NCBI RefSeq assembly: GCF_026213295.1
Contig: NC_079422.1
Location: forward strand, 19,958,940-20,022,939
DNA from: Gadus chalcogrammus
Taxonomy: Eukaryota; Chordata; Actinopteri; Gadiformes; Gadidae
DNA: 64,000 bases
Reading direction: 5' to 3'
Shown here in pieces: positions 1-17,130 of the stretch. The number at the start of each line of letters is the position of its first letter. The first letter of the stretch is position 1. The translations under genes were made by a program, and so were the position numbers. The notes under the pieces were generated by a model. The model was not told where the DNA came from, searched no databases, and worked only from the letters and a program-made list of their open reading frames with translations.

Positions 1-3000
1 CATTTGTAAGTATTTGATCATTTTTCTTCAACTATACTTTGATCCATACATTCCAGAGCAGCCCTTCTTGTTATGACCCACGGACGAATGACGTGGGCAG
101 GCGCCCCCCCACCCCCTACCCCCCTGAAGCAGTTCAGCCACCAGACGATAACGCACATAATTGTGAGCCTAATGCTATCGTGCGTTATTGCTTTTTGATC
201 GCCTCATAACCAGAACAGAAAACCCGCACAAGAGCCGATATGAGGGAACATATTAAGAAGCAGACACTAGCAGGCTCCATTCGGTTATTAACACAGATCT
301 AATAACTGATGACTGACAGACCGCCATTCACGACGGGGCCGACATTGTGGAATAAAAAAAGGTTCAATCCGATGCAATACTATTTTTTGTTAATCCAGGT
401 GTGTTCATGGCTGTGTGTGTGTGTGTGTGTGTGCGTGTGCGTGTGCGTGTGCGAGTAAGTAAGTAAGTAAAATGTATTTATAAGGCACATTTAAAAACAG
501 TTTTCACTGTGTGTGTGTGTGTCTGTGTGTGTGTGTGTGTGTCCAACCCAAAACATTTGACGCAAGCCTTTATACATGTCTGATGCAAACAGCGAAACTG
601 ACTAAAGTGAATGTTTACTAGCTTTTCCCTGGCCCTCGGTTTTGCTCCCTTGCAACCCTGTCAGCAGAACACAAAAGGCCTGATTGGGCGCATGCAGACA
701 CATCCTCCCTCCGTCTGTTTCCACGAGATATCCTCCCGACACTTGACTTGACACCTACAACAATTTACACTCGTCTTTATTAGCGTGAGAACTGTAGAGG
801 AAAAGTCCATGCATGGAACCCCCGAGTAGTGCTGGAGTAGTGTGTTTACAGGATTTGAGAAAAAAAATTTGCCACACCGAAAGCGAAATAACCATTGAAA
901 GTCAAACTGCAAACGCGAGCCCTGCCTCTCTCTAGGCATGCAGGCGGGAACAGCTTCTTAATTACTTTTAATTTAAATATCCAAATGATACCTTTGAAAT
1001 AACTCCGCATTAGCGGAGTAGGGCAGCCATTAGGATGCTAAGCGGGACTTGAGAGTGAGCCTCGTACCTAAATGCTTTTTAAGATGTGTGCTAAATCAGG
1101 GGAAGGCGCAGAGTGTGACCATCTGCTCAAAAGTTACGGGGCTAATGAGAACGAGAAGACAAACAGCCGATGATCAAGTGTCTGAGGGGATATTTCCTCA
1201 AAGACATCAGCATGGGGGGGATCACCCCGGACCAGGGATTAAACAAAGACCCCCACCCCACACACACACACACAAGCACACGCAAACACACAAACACACA
1301 CAAACACTGCCCTCTGGCCCTATAATAAATCAAGGCCTGTCAAAGCCTGGAGTATCTTTCGGTTTCGGGGGAGTGACAGCCATATACAGAAGCTGTAAGT
1401 CGCAGGCAGAGCTTAAAGTACCAAATCCCTCAGCTGACAGACAAGGGTCGCCTTGACAGTTGTTATTAGGGGGATTGAAGGGGGAGGAGGGAGGGGCTAG
1501 GCAAGGGGGGGAGGGTCAGGCGTTTTAATAGACACCCCCGCCACGCGCAGCACTCCCCACTTGTTTTCTCTGCGAGTCCGGGCTCCTTAAAGAAGGTCTT
1601 CTTGTGAGAAGCGGCTTTGATTCCAGCCCTCCTGCGGTGTGCACACTGGGGTGCGGAGACACGGGGAGGAAAGTGGTGGAGGCACAGCGAGGAGAGCGGC
1701 GGAGACACAGCGAGGAGACAGTGAAGACACAGCGAGGAGTCAGTGAAGACACAGCGAGGACACAGTGAAGAGAAAGTGAGGAGAGCGGTAAAGACACAGC
1801 GAGGAGAGCAGTGAAGACACAGCGAGGAGACAGTAAAGACACAGCGAGGAGTCAGTGAAGACACAGCGAGGAGTCAGTGAAGACACAGCGAGGAGTCAGT
1901 GAAGACACAGCGAGGACTCAGTGAAGACACAGCGAGGAGTCAGTGAAGACACAGCGAGGAGTCAGTGAAGACACAGCGAGGAGTCAGTGAAGTCACAGCA
2001 AGGAGACAGTGAAGACGCCAGCCCTACACTGCTAGGCCGTTGGGCTCCTGTTTCAGCAAAGAGACGATGGAAAGCGTCAGGGGGACGTCATTATCATCAC
2101 CGATCATGGTCCGCGTGAACAGCATTCAATAAAGGCCTTTGTTAAGGGGGGAAACAAACCCTCAAATAGAGAGTTGGGCTCTTCCTTCATAAGCCCTGGT
2201 GCAGATTCTCTTTCTTCGTGGTAATGACCGTCTTCGAGAAGTGATGAATCCGTTTCGTTTTTTCGAGGACTTGATTCAGCGTTTTTCTGTCCCTGGGATA
2301 ATGCGTATCCTTGGCAGAAGGCTCAGTTCAATAGCCTATTGTAACCGCGATTCAACCGGAATTGTTTAATTTACCCCCCCCAATCTCTTCCCACACAAAC
2401 TGGCCTGCCAACAGTGGGCTTTGGAGACTTTCTGCTGAATCCTCAATAGAGCCCCCCCCCCCAAACAATGCAGCCAACTTCTTCGTCAACCTAAATACAG
2501 GCCAGTATCACTCGGTTCGTGACGGTTCCTAAGATGGTGAACCATCTCGGCCTCACTCAGCCACCTGAACCGCTGTCTGGTGGATCATCCACACTTCCGG
2601 ACACAGGGGGACTTCACACTAAAAGTGTCACTAAGCAACATGATACACTATCAGATGGTGGAACGAGAAGGTGGACTTCCAAAAATAGAAACATTTATTA
2701 CGGTTAGGCTATGGATCTAAATACACCAGCGGTGGTTGGTGGTGTGCTGGATGAGGCACGCCGGTGGACCCGTGCCTGCCAAGTAATGACGGAGATTAAC
2801 CACGTAGATCAACGCCTTTGCGGTGCAGAAAGACAAGCTGAGCTGGGCTGAGCGCCGCAAATCTCCGTCACCTGCCACACGCTTCGACTGCGAGCGAAAC
2901 GCCAGTTTGGTGGCTGTTGTTATCCTCGTTCTTTCATCTCAAATGAGTTTCAGCGTTTCTGGGTTTGTTTTGGCGGGTTTTCCGTGCTTACTGACGAAAA

Positions 3001-3382
3001 ACGTGATTAGCCTAACGAGGACATCTTCGTTTCTCAATGCAACCCCATCTAAAAGGGTCCCCCTATTCATCATAAATAATGGCCCCACTCGCAATTACCT
3101 CCCCCGAGCCGATATTCAAATCCTGCTTCTGATGAATATGCCACAGCTGTCAGTCGTCGCTGTGTTTCTTTTGAAAATGAATGAATCCATTTCAATCAGT
3201 GTTTTAATAGTGAGCTGCTTTTAATGTCGTTACCGGAGAGTACCTGTCCATAACTATGAACCCGGGTTAATATTGATCCAAATTAGATATAAATGTGTGT
3301 GATCTGTGGAAGCCTCTGAGCTGAAAAAGGCTGGCAAAATATTAGCGACGTTTCAGAGTACATGCGAGAACTGTCTTCATAC
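1..3382 (-). other. csmd3 intron downstream of the last visible exon (partial)
   Basis: This holds (GT)n stretches at 413-451 and 510-541, a CA-rich stretch at 1258-1308, and a 22-bp minisatellite at 1670-2013. The next Sushi exon is not visible here. Confidence 0.65.
1670..2013. repeat. 22-bp minisatellite, about 15 copies
   Basis: The unit is GAAGACACAGCGAGGAGTCA plus GT. Copies from about 1733 to 2000 are nearly identical, with diverged copies at the left end. Variants end in GACA, GAGA, GAGT or GACT. It sits in an intron, so the frames that stay open through it are not genes. Confidence 0.9.
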
Positions 3383-3570
3383 CTTCGTAGAAGATCTTGA
3401 AGCCGCTGTTGGAGCGGCTGTTGTCAGTGGTGAAGAGCAGGTACAGGAAGTTGCCGCTGCTGAACAGGAACTGAGGCACGTGGGTTCCGTTGAATGAGCC
3501 AATCAGAGGGGAGAGTAGGTTGGGCCCGTCATGCACTTCCAAGAAGTCATAACTTAACTCGGTCTGGAAC
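3383..3570 (-). CDS. csmd3: csmd3 exon 16 of window: CUB5, C-terminal part
   Basis: The exon is 188 nt and encodes residues 789-852. It reads FQTELSYDFLEVHDGPNLLS, PLIGSFNGTHVPQFLFSSGN, then FLYLLFTTDNSRSNSGFKIF and YE. The LEVHDGPNLLSPL and LLFTTDNSRSN strings are characteristic of CSMD3 CUB5. A sequon NGT is present. The acceptor is ttgatttcag and the donor is GAAG|gtatga. The final G starts the next codon in a Sushi exon that I did not find in 1-3382, so the gene continues beyond the left edge. Confidence 0.95.
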
Positions 3571-4981
<1,411 letters not shown>

Positions 4982-5608
4982 TCAGGCGGGAGGCAGGGAT
5001 GCAATTTGGGAGGCAAATGAGGAGAAAACGAGGAGCAGGTCGAAGAGAATTAAAAGAGGGGGCCGCCCCGGCCCCAACCACAAACAAGTCAGCGAGTGTT
5101 GGACGAAAAACAGGGAGAGATGGAGGGATTATACATAAACATAGCAGACGCTGAAGTAAAAACACATTAAAGAACAGAAGGACTTTTAGCAACCGCAGGA
5201 AACTTTAACAGCAAGATTAACGAGAAGCCTTCAAATTATAATATGTCCCATAAAAAGAAAAATTAAGGATAACATAATCAAATTAAATAGGATCTTCCTT
5301 CTATATCGGCAGTATTGCAAAGAGGATGCTCGTCAGTTCTGTTTTGTGGAGTATTTCAGTCTGCTTTGATTATATTACGGAATAGTGTTGCTCACTTAAC
5401 CCGCACTCAGGCAATGGTTGACTCACAGATTTAATTATCTTATTAATCAGTCACAATAAATCAGGCCTATGTTTTATGGTTGCGTAATTTTATAGTTTTT
5501 TTTATGATGACCGCCGGGGATTTAAGCTCTCTGTGATGATTAGCATCCTCATTGGACGCTGTGTTATACATTCCCAGTTTCCCAGTCTCTCCCAACAAAC
5601 TACGTTCA

Positions 5609-5938
<330 letters not shown>

Positions 5939-6056
5939 TTACGCAACCTAAGTATCGGCTCTTTCAGTGTTTTTGGGGGGGTTCTTGCAGGGAGATTAAA
6001 AATGTTTTTTGCTGTGATCGTCTTTGATCCCAGGCTACGGTTCCCCTCTCATACCT

Positions 6057-6250
6057 GATGAAAGTCCCTGTGAAGATGATATCTGGTACCTTAGGTTATA
6101 TATCTATATATTAAAGTCCCTGTGCATAAGATATCAGGTGCTTTAGGTTAAATACATATAGATTAAAGTACCTGTGAAGAGGATATCAGGTACTGCAGGT
6201 TATGTATCTATAACCTAAAGTACCTTTGAAGATAATAACAGCTACTTTAG
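6057..6250. repeat. 53-bp tandem repeat, about four diverged copies
   Basis: Successive copies begin near 6057, 6111, 6164 and 6217 and share TTAAAGT(C/A)CCTGTG, GATATCAGGT and TTAGGTTA, followed by a TATATCTATA-like stretch. The last copy is shortened. Confidence 0.75.
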
Positions 6251-6433
6251 GTTAGGGTGACATATATCCTGTACTGCTTGTCGGCACTTTCCTTTCAACC
6301 ATTATGGGATAAGTGTATAAATGTCAATAAGGACATGGTCGGCAAAGGAGCAATATGTTATTATGGTAAACCTATTTCTGTTCTGTGGCTTTTATGTTAT
6401 TCATTTTCGTGTAACAATATTAGCGCAATGTTA

Positions 6434-6988
<555 letters not shown>

Positions 6989-7137
6989 TTAAACGTAGGA
7001 AAAACACGGTACTGAGAAACGACAGGGAAAAGAGAGAAGAGGGGGTGCAGAGAAGGTCCAGGGCAAAGACAGAGCATGGGTCCAAAGGAAGCCACGCTTT
7101 CCTTCGAGTGTGTCCTGATTACAGGGTTCTTGTTTAA

Positions 7138-7412
7138 AGGTGACAAATTATACCACCAGGTGTGAGTGTGATTAGTCGTCACAAGCGCTTTGAAAATCTG
7201 CCTCTTCTGACGTCACAAGTGGGCGCGTCCACCTAGATGTGTGCTGGATAGATCAGTCAACCAGCCTACCCAGTGGACTGTAGCAAACGTAGCTCATCTA
7301 TCCGTCATACATCTATGTGGACACGCCCACTTGGGATGGCAGAAGAGTCCGATTTTCAAAACGGCTTGTAACGGATAATCACACTCACACCTGGTGGCAT
7401 AATATGTCACCT
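7138..7412. mobile_element. Fold-back MITE, copy 1
   Basis: A 275-bp element flanked on both sides by TTAA (7134-7137 and 7413-7416). The left end, AGGTGACAAATTATACCACC, is matched in inverse orientation at the right end, and the similarity runs on through the GTGTGAGTGTGATTA and AAGTGGGCGCGTCCACCTAG blocks, so most of the element is one imperfect hairpin with arms of about 120 bp. A TTAA target is typical of piggyBac-type elements, but the ends are not typical of that group, so the class is open. Confidence 0.8.
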
Positions 7413-7904
7413 TTAAGTATTAAGTGAACTGACGGCGGGGGGTAGATTAGATTGAACATTTGGAAACAGAGTTTAGAGGCAAGACCGAGAGAGACAGAAT
7501 AAAACTGTCGATTTTTTAAAACGCGGTTTGCCAAGTTCTTTTCCATCCCCTCCCTCCAGGAAAAAAGGTATAATACGAAAACATGTTCGAGCAACGCATC
7601 TAAACCCCCCGGGTTCGTGTTTTTGGAGTGCTCCACGGCTACACGGAGCAAGCCGAAGCGTGAAGAACAATGACAAGAGAGCGGCAAGTGGAGCACACAC
7701 TTGCCGCAGCAGTGGAGCAAACCACAGTATCCTCATGGCAGCCAAATGGTTCCAGTGGAGTGGTACGATACAATAGAAGACAACAGCTTTCCAACACTAA
7801 AACACTTCCAGTCATGGGCCAAGACCGGTCAGGGCACTACATAGCGATAGAAGGAGGGAAGATTCTTCTTTAGGACGGATGGGCTCAAGAATATAAACGG
7901 ATAA

Positions 7905-8142
7905 CGGGTGTGGTCCGTTCGCTAAGCTCAGAAGGTAGACGCTAGTTCGATCCCCGGTTCCTCCTAGCAGAGTGTCAAGGTGTCCCTGAGCAAGACGCGT
8001 GTATATGCGTCTGTAATACGTGCATGGTTGACTCCTCCCTAAATGTGTGTATGTGTGTGTAATACTTGCATGGCTGACCCCGCCGTCGATATAAGTGTAT
8101 GATGGTTGGGAGTCACTTTGGATAAAAGCATCTGCTAAATGG
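7905..8142 (+). mobile_element. tRNA-derived SINE, + strand
   Basis: A degenerate tRNA-like head has a clear B box, GTTCGATCCCC (7945-7955). The body is followed by the tail TCACTTTGGATAAAAGCATC plus TGCTAAATG, a tail type very common in teleost repeats. There are no coding features. Confidence 0.75.
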
Positions 8143-8241
8143 CCTCAATGCAAACGTCAATCAAAAACGAGTATGTCAAAGTGCTATTCAAACATACATA
8201 CGTCGCTGTGTTATTCATTCACACATCCAGGCTACATCTCA

Positions 8242-9159
<918 letters not shown>

Positions 9160-9272
9160 CCTTGTAGTTGATCTTGAATCCGATGGAGCCCACACTCTCA
9201 TCAGACTGGAGATGGAGCCACATCTGATGGGATAAGCTGACAATCAGGTCAGGAACAAAGCTTCCGGTCAAC
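9160..9272 (-). CDS. csmd3: csmd3 exon 11 of window: CUB3, C-terminal part
   Basis: The exon is 113 nt and encodes residues 469-507. It reads LTGSFVPDLIVSLSHQMWLH then LQSDESVGSIGFKINYK, the closing strands of CUB3. The LTGSFVPDLIVS and QMWLHLQ(S/T)DESVGS strings match CSMD3 more closely than its paralogues. The acceptor is ccctgcag. The donor is AAGG|gtacac and the leftover G begins Glu. Its length and phases equal those of the CUB1 and CUB2 closing exons. A GACA-rich array fills the following 631-bp intron. Confidence 0.94.
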
Positions 9273-9560
9273 CTGCAGGGAAGGTGCGGCACAAAGACAC
9301 AGCAGGGGTCGGAAAGAGATCCACGCTTTTATTTTGAATGTGTCCTGATTGCAGCGTTATCTATTTTTAAGTATCAAGTGAACTGAGAGTGGCGGGTACA
9401 TTGGTTTCAACATTTAGAAAGAGGGTTTGGAGAGAGATATTCTAGTAATTTCTGTCAGTTTGACGTCAAAACATGACTTAATTTTTAATGATTTATTTTT
9501 AGTTCTACCATTCAAATGGTGGTTTGAGGCCCGTGGGATGGGTTGAATATGAACTACTTA

Positions 9561-9695
<135 letters not shown>

Positions 9696-11381
9696 CTAAT
9701 ATACTATATTAAACCATTCCCTTTGGCTTTAATATCGCGGCTTAAATTTCTTGACATAAAAAATGTCTTTATTATATTTTAAGTATCCCCTCAACCAACT
9801 TTGCAAGTTCAGCATTAATTTCAAATGATCCCTGATATGATATTTTAATCATCCGGCATTTATGCATGAGATTCAAAACATACAAACAGCTAATCATTTC
9901 CATAAGCCGTCCTTGGAGAGAAACTGTTTGCCAAAAAGCTGAGGCGAGTCTGTTTAGGCAGAATACGCATATTTTACATATTACTTATACATATTTTAAA
10001 CATGTTTTAGACCACCGCAGATCAGACAATGCAACTAAATCCCTTCTCTAGTACCCTCACCTATCCCCCCCCCACCCCACCTCCGATCTCATCAACTCTG
10101 ATGCGTTCCCATGCATTCAGGCACATTCAGACCCTCAATGAATAATGCAGACACTAACTAAATCTCAGGGAGGCGAGCAGAATAAGAGGAAGTCAGGAGC
10201 CAAATGCCTGGCAAAAATCCTCCCACAACACATCTATTTCCTTGGCAAGAGAGTGAAGCATACTCTGTTTCCCTGCCATAACCTCCCCCTCACCAACCCC
10301 CCCCCCCCCACCCCCCCCGCATCCAAAGGGCACCACAAACAATCTTCAGAGGGGAAATGAACAAATTGACAGTGGCATGACTTCACATTCGTTTTGGAGG
10401 CAGAAATCAAATATTGAGACACAATCACAGTCAGATGGAATTTTAGAGTCTCTGTTGACCAAAAATAATTGCCTGCTCGCGTACTGCGCTTATAAATCTT
10501 TGTCAGCTGCCGCTGCTGTCCCGGATCCTTTCCCTACATTCTCCCCTCCAAGTGCACATAAAACCAGAAAATTAAAGCCTGCTCTGTGATTATGTTGGCA
10601 GCGGTTGCAAACACTTCCAATGAGGGAAACAAGGGTTGCCCGACAGCAGCCATAGTAGAATCCATCCCTGCCCAAACACAGGCTTTACCCCAAACACAGG
10701 CTCAGCTCCTACACACACGGCGCCATGTTGCTGCAGTTATTAACGCCGGCAGCAAATGGAAGAAGAGTACGGTTTAGTCTTTGGCTTTCTACTATCTGGC
10801 CCCGGGAAAGCCAATCTCTGCAGACTACACAGAAAAGCCGAAGTGGTTGTAATTCACCTACAAAGAAATTATCATAATAATATTCAGACAAAAATACCAG
10901 ACCGACTCAACAGTCTGGGACTTTTTTTCCGTTGTCTGGTTAACGTTTCATTCTTTCGGTTGGCACTCGGCCGCCATTGAGAGAGCTCTATGAGCATCAG
11001 TGGGTTATTATTAACAGTGAGCTAACACCACAATGAACACGGCCGTCTGTAGAGCACCCCGATAGGAGTGATTCGAGCCAGATGTTTTGTTGAAGAGCAA
11101 ATAATTAGCATTAGTTGAACAGCTTTGACCTCTTCACTTTGGGGGACTGTGTGATCACATTCAATCGCCACCTCCCTCCATAACACTTCCCCATCGACGA
11201 GGACGCCGGCCAACCGGGCGCTGCCAACAGCCATAGTCCGTCGATAATGAAAGTGAAAGTGATTATGCACCCGCTGCGTACGAATGTCGTTCTGATGGCA
11301 GAGAAACAATGGCAGATTTCGGGAGCAGACACGGTTATATTGTAGCCTGTTTCACCTCTATCCTCGCCCAAAAAACATAAA

Positions 11382-11672
11382 AGGTCCCAGATTATACCAC
11401 CAGATGTGAGTTTGATTAGCCGTTACAAGCCGTTTTGAAATTCTGTATCTGGTGACATCACAAGTGGGTGTGTCAACCTAGATGTGTTCTGAATAGATCA
11501 GTCTACCAGCCTACCCCAGTGGACTTTAGCAAAGGTTGCTCATCTATCCGTCATACATCTAGGTGGACACACCTTATTGTGATGTCACTAAAACACAGGA
11601 AGAGGCAGATTTTCCAAACGGCTTGTAATGGCTAATCACACTCACACCTGGTCGTATAATAATATGGGACCT
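11382..11672. mobile_element. Fold-back MITE, copy 2
   Basis: A second, diverged copy of the element at 7138, with the same terminal AGGTCCCAGATTATACCACC and the same inner blocks in the same order. The right flank is TTAA; the left flank reads TAAA. The arms are still clearly complementary. Confidence 0.8.
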
Positions 11673-12126
11673 TTAATGCAGCCATTAAAAGATAGGCCCG
11701 GGAAGAAAAATGATGCTGGAGGATGCACCTACTTTCCGAAGAGAAATGTTTCACAGGTGAGAGTTATAGGGTCGTAGTTCAGCCGTTCAGCGACTATAAA
11801 AAGGAAAGAAGCGCGATGCATTTACATTATATGCTAATTGCTGAGGAGCTAATATGCTCAGTCATTGGAGCTAGAATGGTTCATTTAACCTTCTGTGACT
11901 CACGCTATCCTGGGATTTCCACTACAACTGCACTAATTCATCACTGCGATGAAAATCCTGCCCTTGTAAATAACATGCAGACTCTTTAAAAAAAAAAAAC
12001 GAAACTTTACAGCGAGCTGTAAAGATTTTTCATGATCCCATTCATTAGCATTTAGAGGTCAGTTTCGGGCAAATGATGACCCTCGCCAAATTGTCGATTA
12101 CAACAGATGAATACACTCGCTCCTTA

Positions 12127-12320
12127 ACACATTTACACTCAGGGCATTTAGCAGACACTTTTATCCGAACAGACTTACAATAAGTACATTTGTCAGAAGA
12201 AAGAGATACAATATATCGCCGTAGGCACAGTAAGGATGTTCATAGAACCAAGTGCCAAGCACTAACAATTGTTAGGTTAACCCATTCCCCGTACACAAAA
12301 AGATAACTAGGATAAGATAC
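12127..12320 (-). mobile_element. SINE/LINE tail repeat, minus orientation
   Basis: The block GCATTTAGCAGACACTTTTA plus TCC is the reverse of the tail seen at 8112-8142. It is followed by TTACAATAAGTACATTTGTC and AACCAAGTGCCAAGCACTAA, a repeat body of a type widespread in fish genomes. Confidence 0.65.
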
Positions 12321-12769
12321 TAGACAAAGCTAAGTACGTTTCTTTTTAACCCAATAGTTGCATGCACACAACGCAGTTCAAACACTAACAATCGCGTTCG
12401 ATATGGATAGATCTAGCAGGTGCCTGGGCAGAGGAGCCAATACCACCTCCAGCTTCCAGCCATCCTGCACCATTACCCAGGTAGCCAATGCTGCTTAAGT
12501 CCTGTAAAGCAGAACTAACGCCACCGCAACACATGAACCAGAGCCCTCCAGCGAAGCGGTCGCAGGAACACCTCTGTGATCTCAAGGATTTCAACGTGGC
12601 AGTGTGTTACACAACCCACGCTTGTGCTCAGAACAACCAGAACGCTCCAGATTACTGGGCCTATTGTGACTGTCTGAAGTCATGGCGGGTTAGATGTTGT
12701 CTCTATTCCAATCTGCACATGCCGCTTCAAAACAAAATGGCATATCAGTTCTAAAGCTATAGCGCTTAA

Positions 12770-13007
12770 GTGTGTGTGAGTCTCACTACGTTGATGTGAG
12801 TGGGTGTGCACGTTGCTGATGTGTGTGGATATACGGCGCTGATGTGTATATGTGCACAATGATGTGTGTTTGTTTATGTGCAAAATTATGATTTGCGTGT
12901 GTGTGCACAGTGCTGATCTGTATGGGTGTGCACAGTGCTGATGTGTGGCTGCATGTGTGTGTGCACAGTGCTGATGTGTATGTGTGTGTTCACAGTGCTG
13001 ATGTGTG

Positions 13008-13038
<31 letters not shown>

Positions 13039-13190
13039 ACAGTCCTGATGTGTTTGTGTGTGCAGGGTGCCGATGTGTGTGTATGTGCACGGAGGTGATG
13101 TGTGTGTGCACGGTGGTGATGTGTGTGTGTGTGTGTGTGTGCACGGTGGTGATGTGTAAGTGTATGCACGGTGCTGATGTGCACGGGCAG
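12770..13190. repeat. Degenerate TG-rich minisatellite
   Basis: Repeating units of roughly 25-35 bp built on GTGTGTGCACAGTGCTGATG, with variants CACGGTGGTGATG. Palindromic TGCACA is embedded in every copy. Confidence 0.8.
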
Positions 13191-13439
13191 AGGGAGGTTT
13201 AAGGTTGATCAGGGACTGCAGTATGTCTCGGGTGCATGCATTCTAACAGAAACAGTGCAAGCCACACAGCCTAACAAGAAATAGCATGCAAGCGCACTAT
13301 GGGTTCAAGCTAAATCTCTTTTGCATTAATGTCAGCGCATACAGTTTTCAATCTGCAATTTATAGCCAACGCAACCTCAAGGTCTAATTAAACTGTTGCC
13401 TCTGTTCTTCACAATCAAATATATAGGCTGTGTTCTGTT

Positions 13440-13785
13440 ATGAAGTCACCTTCCCTCTTAAATCCAGGGTGGCAACTTGGATAAGCCAGCCAGAGTAAGC
13501 CACTTCCCCAAACACATGATTCGCTTGCTAGCTTGAGCACTGGGTCTGCCTCGCCTTGTGGAAGACTCCAGTCAGGCATGCTGAGTGCAGGTGTAGAGTG
13601 TGTGCAGGTAGCCCGGGAGGTAGTTCGACGGACAGATAGGTCACCCAATCATTTAATTTGGACCATATGAAACTATTAGGTAGGCTTCTTATTGGCCTGT
13701 GACAGCCCCAGATACCAATTCTACCAGTACGTGTTGAATGAGAATTTAAACAAAAATAGATTGCCTACCGTCGATATTTCCATCT
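13440..13785. mobile_element. Diverged copy of the MITE-like element at 42136
   Basis: It shares CCCCAAACACATGA, GCTTGCTAG and the GGTCTGC-CTTGTGGAAG block with 42240-42310, and ends in a GGCTACC-like terminus (here GCCTACC near 13768). The left terminus is unclear. Confidence 0.55.
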
Positions 13786-14311
13786 TAGATTAATCATGAG
13801 CTAACGCCGCCTACCATGTCATCCCACGGTTTTGATTACTTTATAACAGAACACTATTGTGCCGTCAGTATTTTTGCACATTATTTCTCCAATGATAATA
13901 ATCATGAAAATGTTATAAAAATATATAAATACATATTTATATGCTCTTAAATAAAACAGAAAATAGTGCTGCAAATAGAATTTGCAGCACAAGTAAAGTG
14001 TGATATCACGCTGGTATTAGGACGCACGCAGAAGCACAGCACAAAAAAAATGTGTGTACATTATTATTCTTTTTGTCATGGCTTATTGCAGTGAGAGCCC
14101 GCACTGGTCTTAACCTAACCCTTGTGGGCTGAAGGCGAAACCCAACATGTCCGCCAACAAGAAACTTCTCCTGAACAGCCCGACCACCACCGCCTGCACG
14201 GCACACTGGCCTTTGGTTGTGTTGGTGGGGGATTACGGTGTTCACCGGCCCGTTCTGCCATCAGCCCCAGGTCCCTGTGATAGAACGGGCCTCATTTCCC
14301 CGGGGTTTTAC

Positions 14312-14433
14312 CTTGTTTGGGTCGCTGGCGCTGATGATCCACACACACTGGGAGTTGCTCTCGTACTGGATGGGGAAGTTGGGGGAGGTGAAGGTCCCCG
14401 AGGGGCCCTGGAGGTTTGAGCCGCAGGTCTTCA
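14312..14433 (-). CDS. csmd3: csmd3 exon 9 of window: CUB3, first part
   Basis: The exon is 122 nt and encodes residues 394-434. It reads VKTCGSNLQGPSGTFTSPNF then PIQYESNSQCVWIISASDPN plus Lys. This is the start of CUB3, with its first two Cys and the C-x-W motif. The acceptor is tgtgagcag, reached from a tract dominated by GT repeats (CA on the + strand). The donor is AACAAG|gtaaaa and the exon ends exactly between codons. CUB3 is spread over three exons here (14312, 9562 and 9160), with a 4.6 kb intron after this one. Confidence 0.93.
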
Positions 14434-14458
14434 CTGCTCACACAGACAGAGAGAGTCA

Positions 14459-14479
14459 TACACAACACACACATACACA

Positions 14480-14531
<52 letters not shown>

Positions 14532-14581
14532 CGTACACATACACACAGAGACAGAGTCGGTTATACGCACACGCACATACA

Positions 14582-14664
<83 letters not shown>

Positions 14665-14806
14665 ACAGACATGCGCACACATAGATGCAACCACCCACAC
14701 ACACACACAAGTGCACAGACATTCGTAGACAAACACAGACATGCGCACACACACACCCTCAAACACACACACGGAAACAGACACACACACAAACGCGCAC
14801 ACACTT
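14459..14806. repeat. (CA)n arrays with interruptions
   Basis: Several CA tracts separated by AAAC, GAGACAGAGTCG and similar interruptions, next to the exon 9 acceptor. Confidence 0.9.
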
Positions 14807-15315
14807 ACACACCAGCTGGTATATTGGGTGGATTTGTAATCATAAAGTTTACATTTAATGTTCAACCTCAGAATACGTGTTCCTAAAGTTTGACGGTAAG
14901 TTAGGAAAGGGAAAGGTGAGAAAGGGTCACTTTTATGTTATTTACTTAAAGACATGACAATACCCTAATTACTACCATTAAACAAATACCTTTCTACCAG
15001 TCCACATTACATGAGCAGAACAGCACCCTGGCCGTGGCACTGAAGTCCCCGCTAACCCCAGCTCTGTAATCACTGTTCCCATCCGTCACATTAGAAAGGA
15101 GCTCTGGGCAACGTGAGGTGAATCAAATAACACGTTGGTTTTATTTATTTAACTTTTTTTTCCTCCTTTCATTCTTTTTTTTTTTTACAAATAGTAAAAT
15201 TAGAACGCGGCTGCGACAGAGAGAGCCATGAATAATTAACGGGGCCCTTCCTTCCTCCATCACAGCGAGGAGCTCGTTGTCCGGAGGCTCAGCTTTAATC
15301 AACCCTTCCTCTCCT

Positions 15316-16297
<982 letters not shown>

Positions 16298-16550
16298 TTA
16301 TTCGCACTGTGGAGATTGGCCAACAGGTTCCTATTGGACGGTGTGTGTAGGTTCGGTTCAAGAGTCATGAGTGTATTCGTTCCCAGCGTGGCATCAGAGT
16401 CCATAATTCAGGGAACAAAGTCAAAAGTGTAATGAAACGGATTTGCTTTCATCTCTCTCTGACCCAGTTCACTGGCTGGTTCTGCACAGAAAGAAAAATA
16501 GATTTAATGTACTCTTGGTTGGGAGTAGTAGCCAGTGAACCAGTAGAGTT

Positions 16551-16666
<116 letters not shown>

Positions 16667-16990
16667 GGAAAGCATGAAGGGGTTCCATGGGGAGCAAGGA
16701 ACTTGAGAGAAGACCTCATGGGAGATCACAGGGCAGTTATCTACAGGCCGGTATCTTCAGACCCACGGTCATCCTGCTCACTGAGAAGACTCCCTTAACG
16801 TGCTGCTGGGTATGAGTGAGTATCTGGATCCGTCTGTCTCTGCCGAGGTGATATAAACTGATGCATTATTCAAGTGTGATATGCATTCGTTTGTGAGAAA
16901 GAAACTGCTGCAGAATTATTTATGTACACATATTCTTCTGTTTGTGTGTGTGTGTCTGTGTAGTTGTGTGTCCATGTCTGTGTAGATGTG

Positions 16991-17130
<140 letters not shown>

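Noticed and set aside
1670..2013. Regular repeats resembling a CRISPR array
   Set aside because: The copies are head-to-tail with no unique spacers, and the genome is a vertebrate's.
1..3382. Next Sushi exon of csmd3
   Set aside because: I searched both strands for a Cys-x-Asp-Pro-Gly start and a Trp-x-x-x-x-Pro-x-Cys end next to splice signals and found none; it must lie outside the window.
7905..8000. Possible functional tRNA gene
   Set aside because: A B box is present but no full cloverleaf with an anticodon stem can be drawn, and a SINE body and tail follow.
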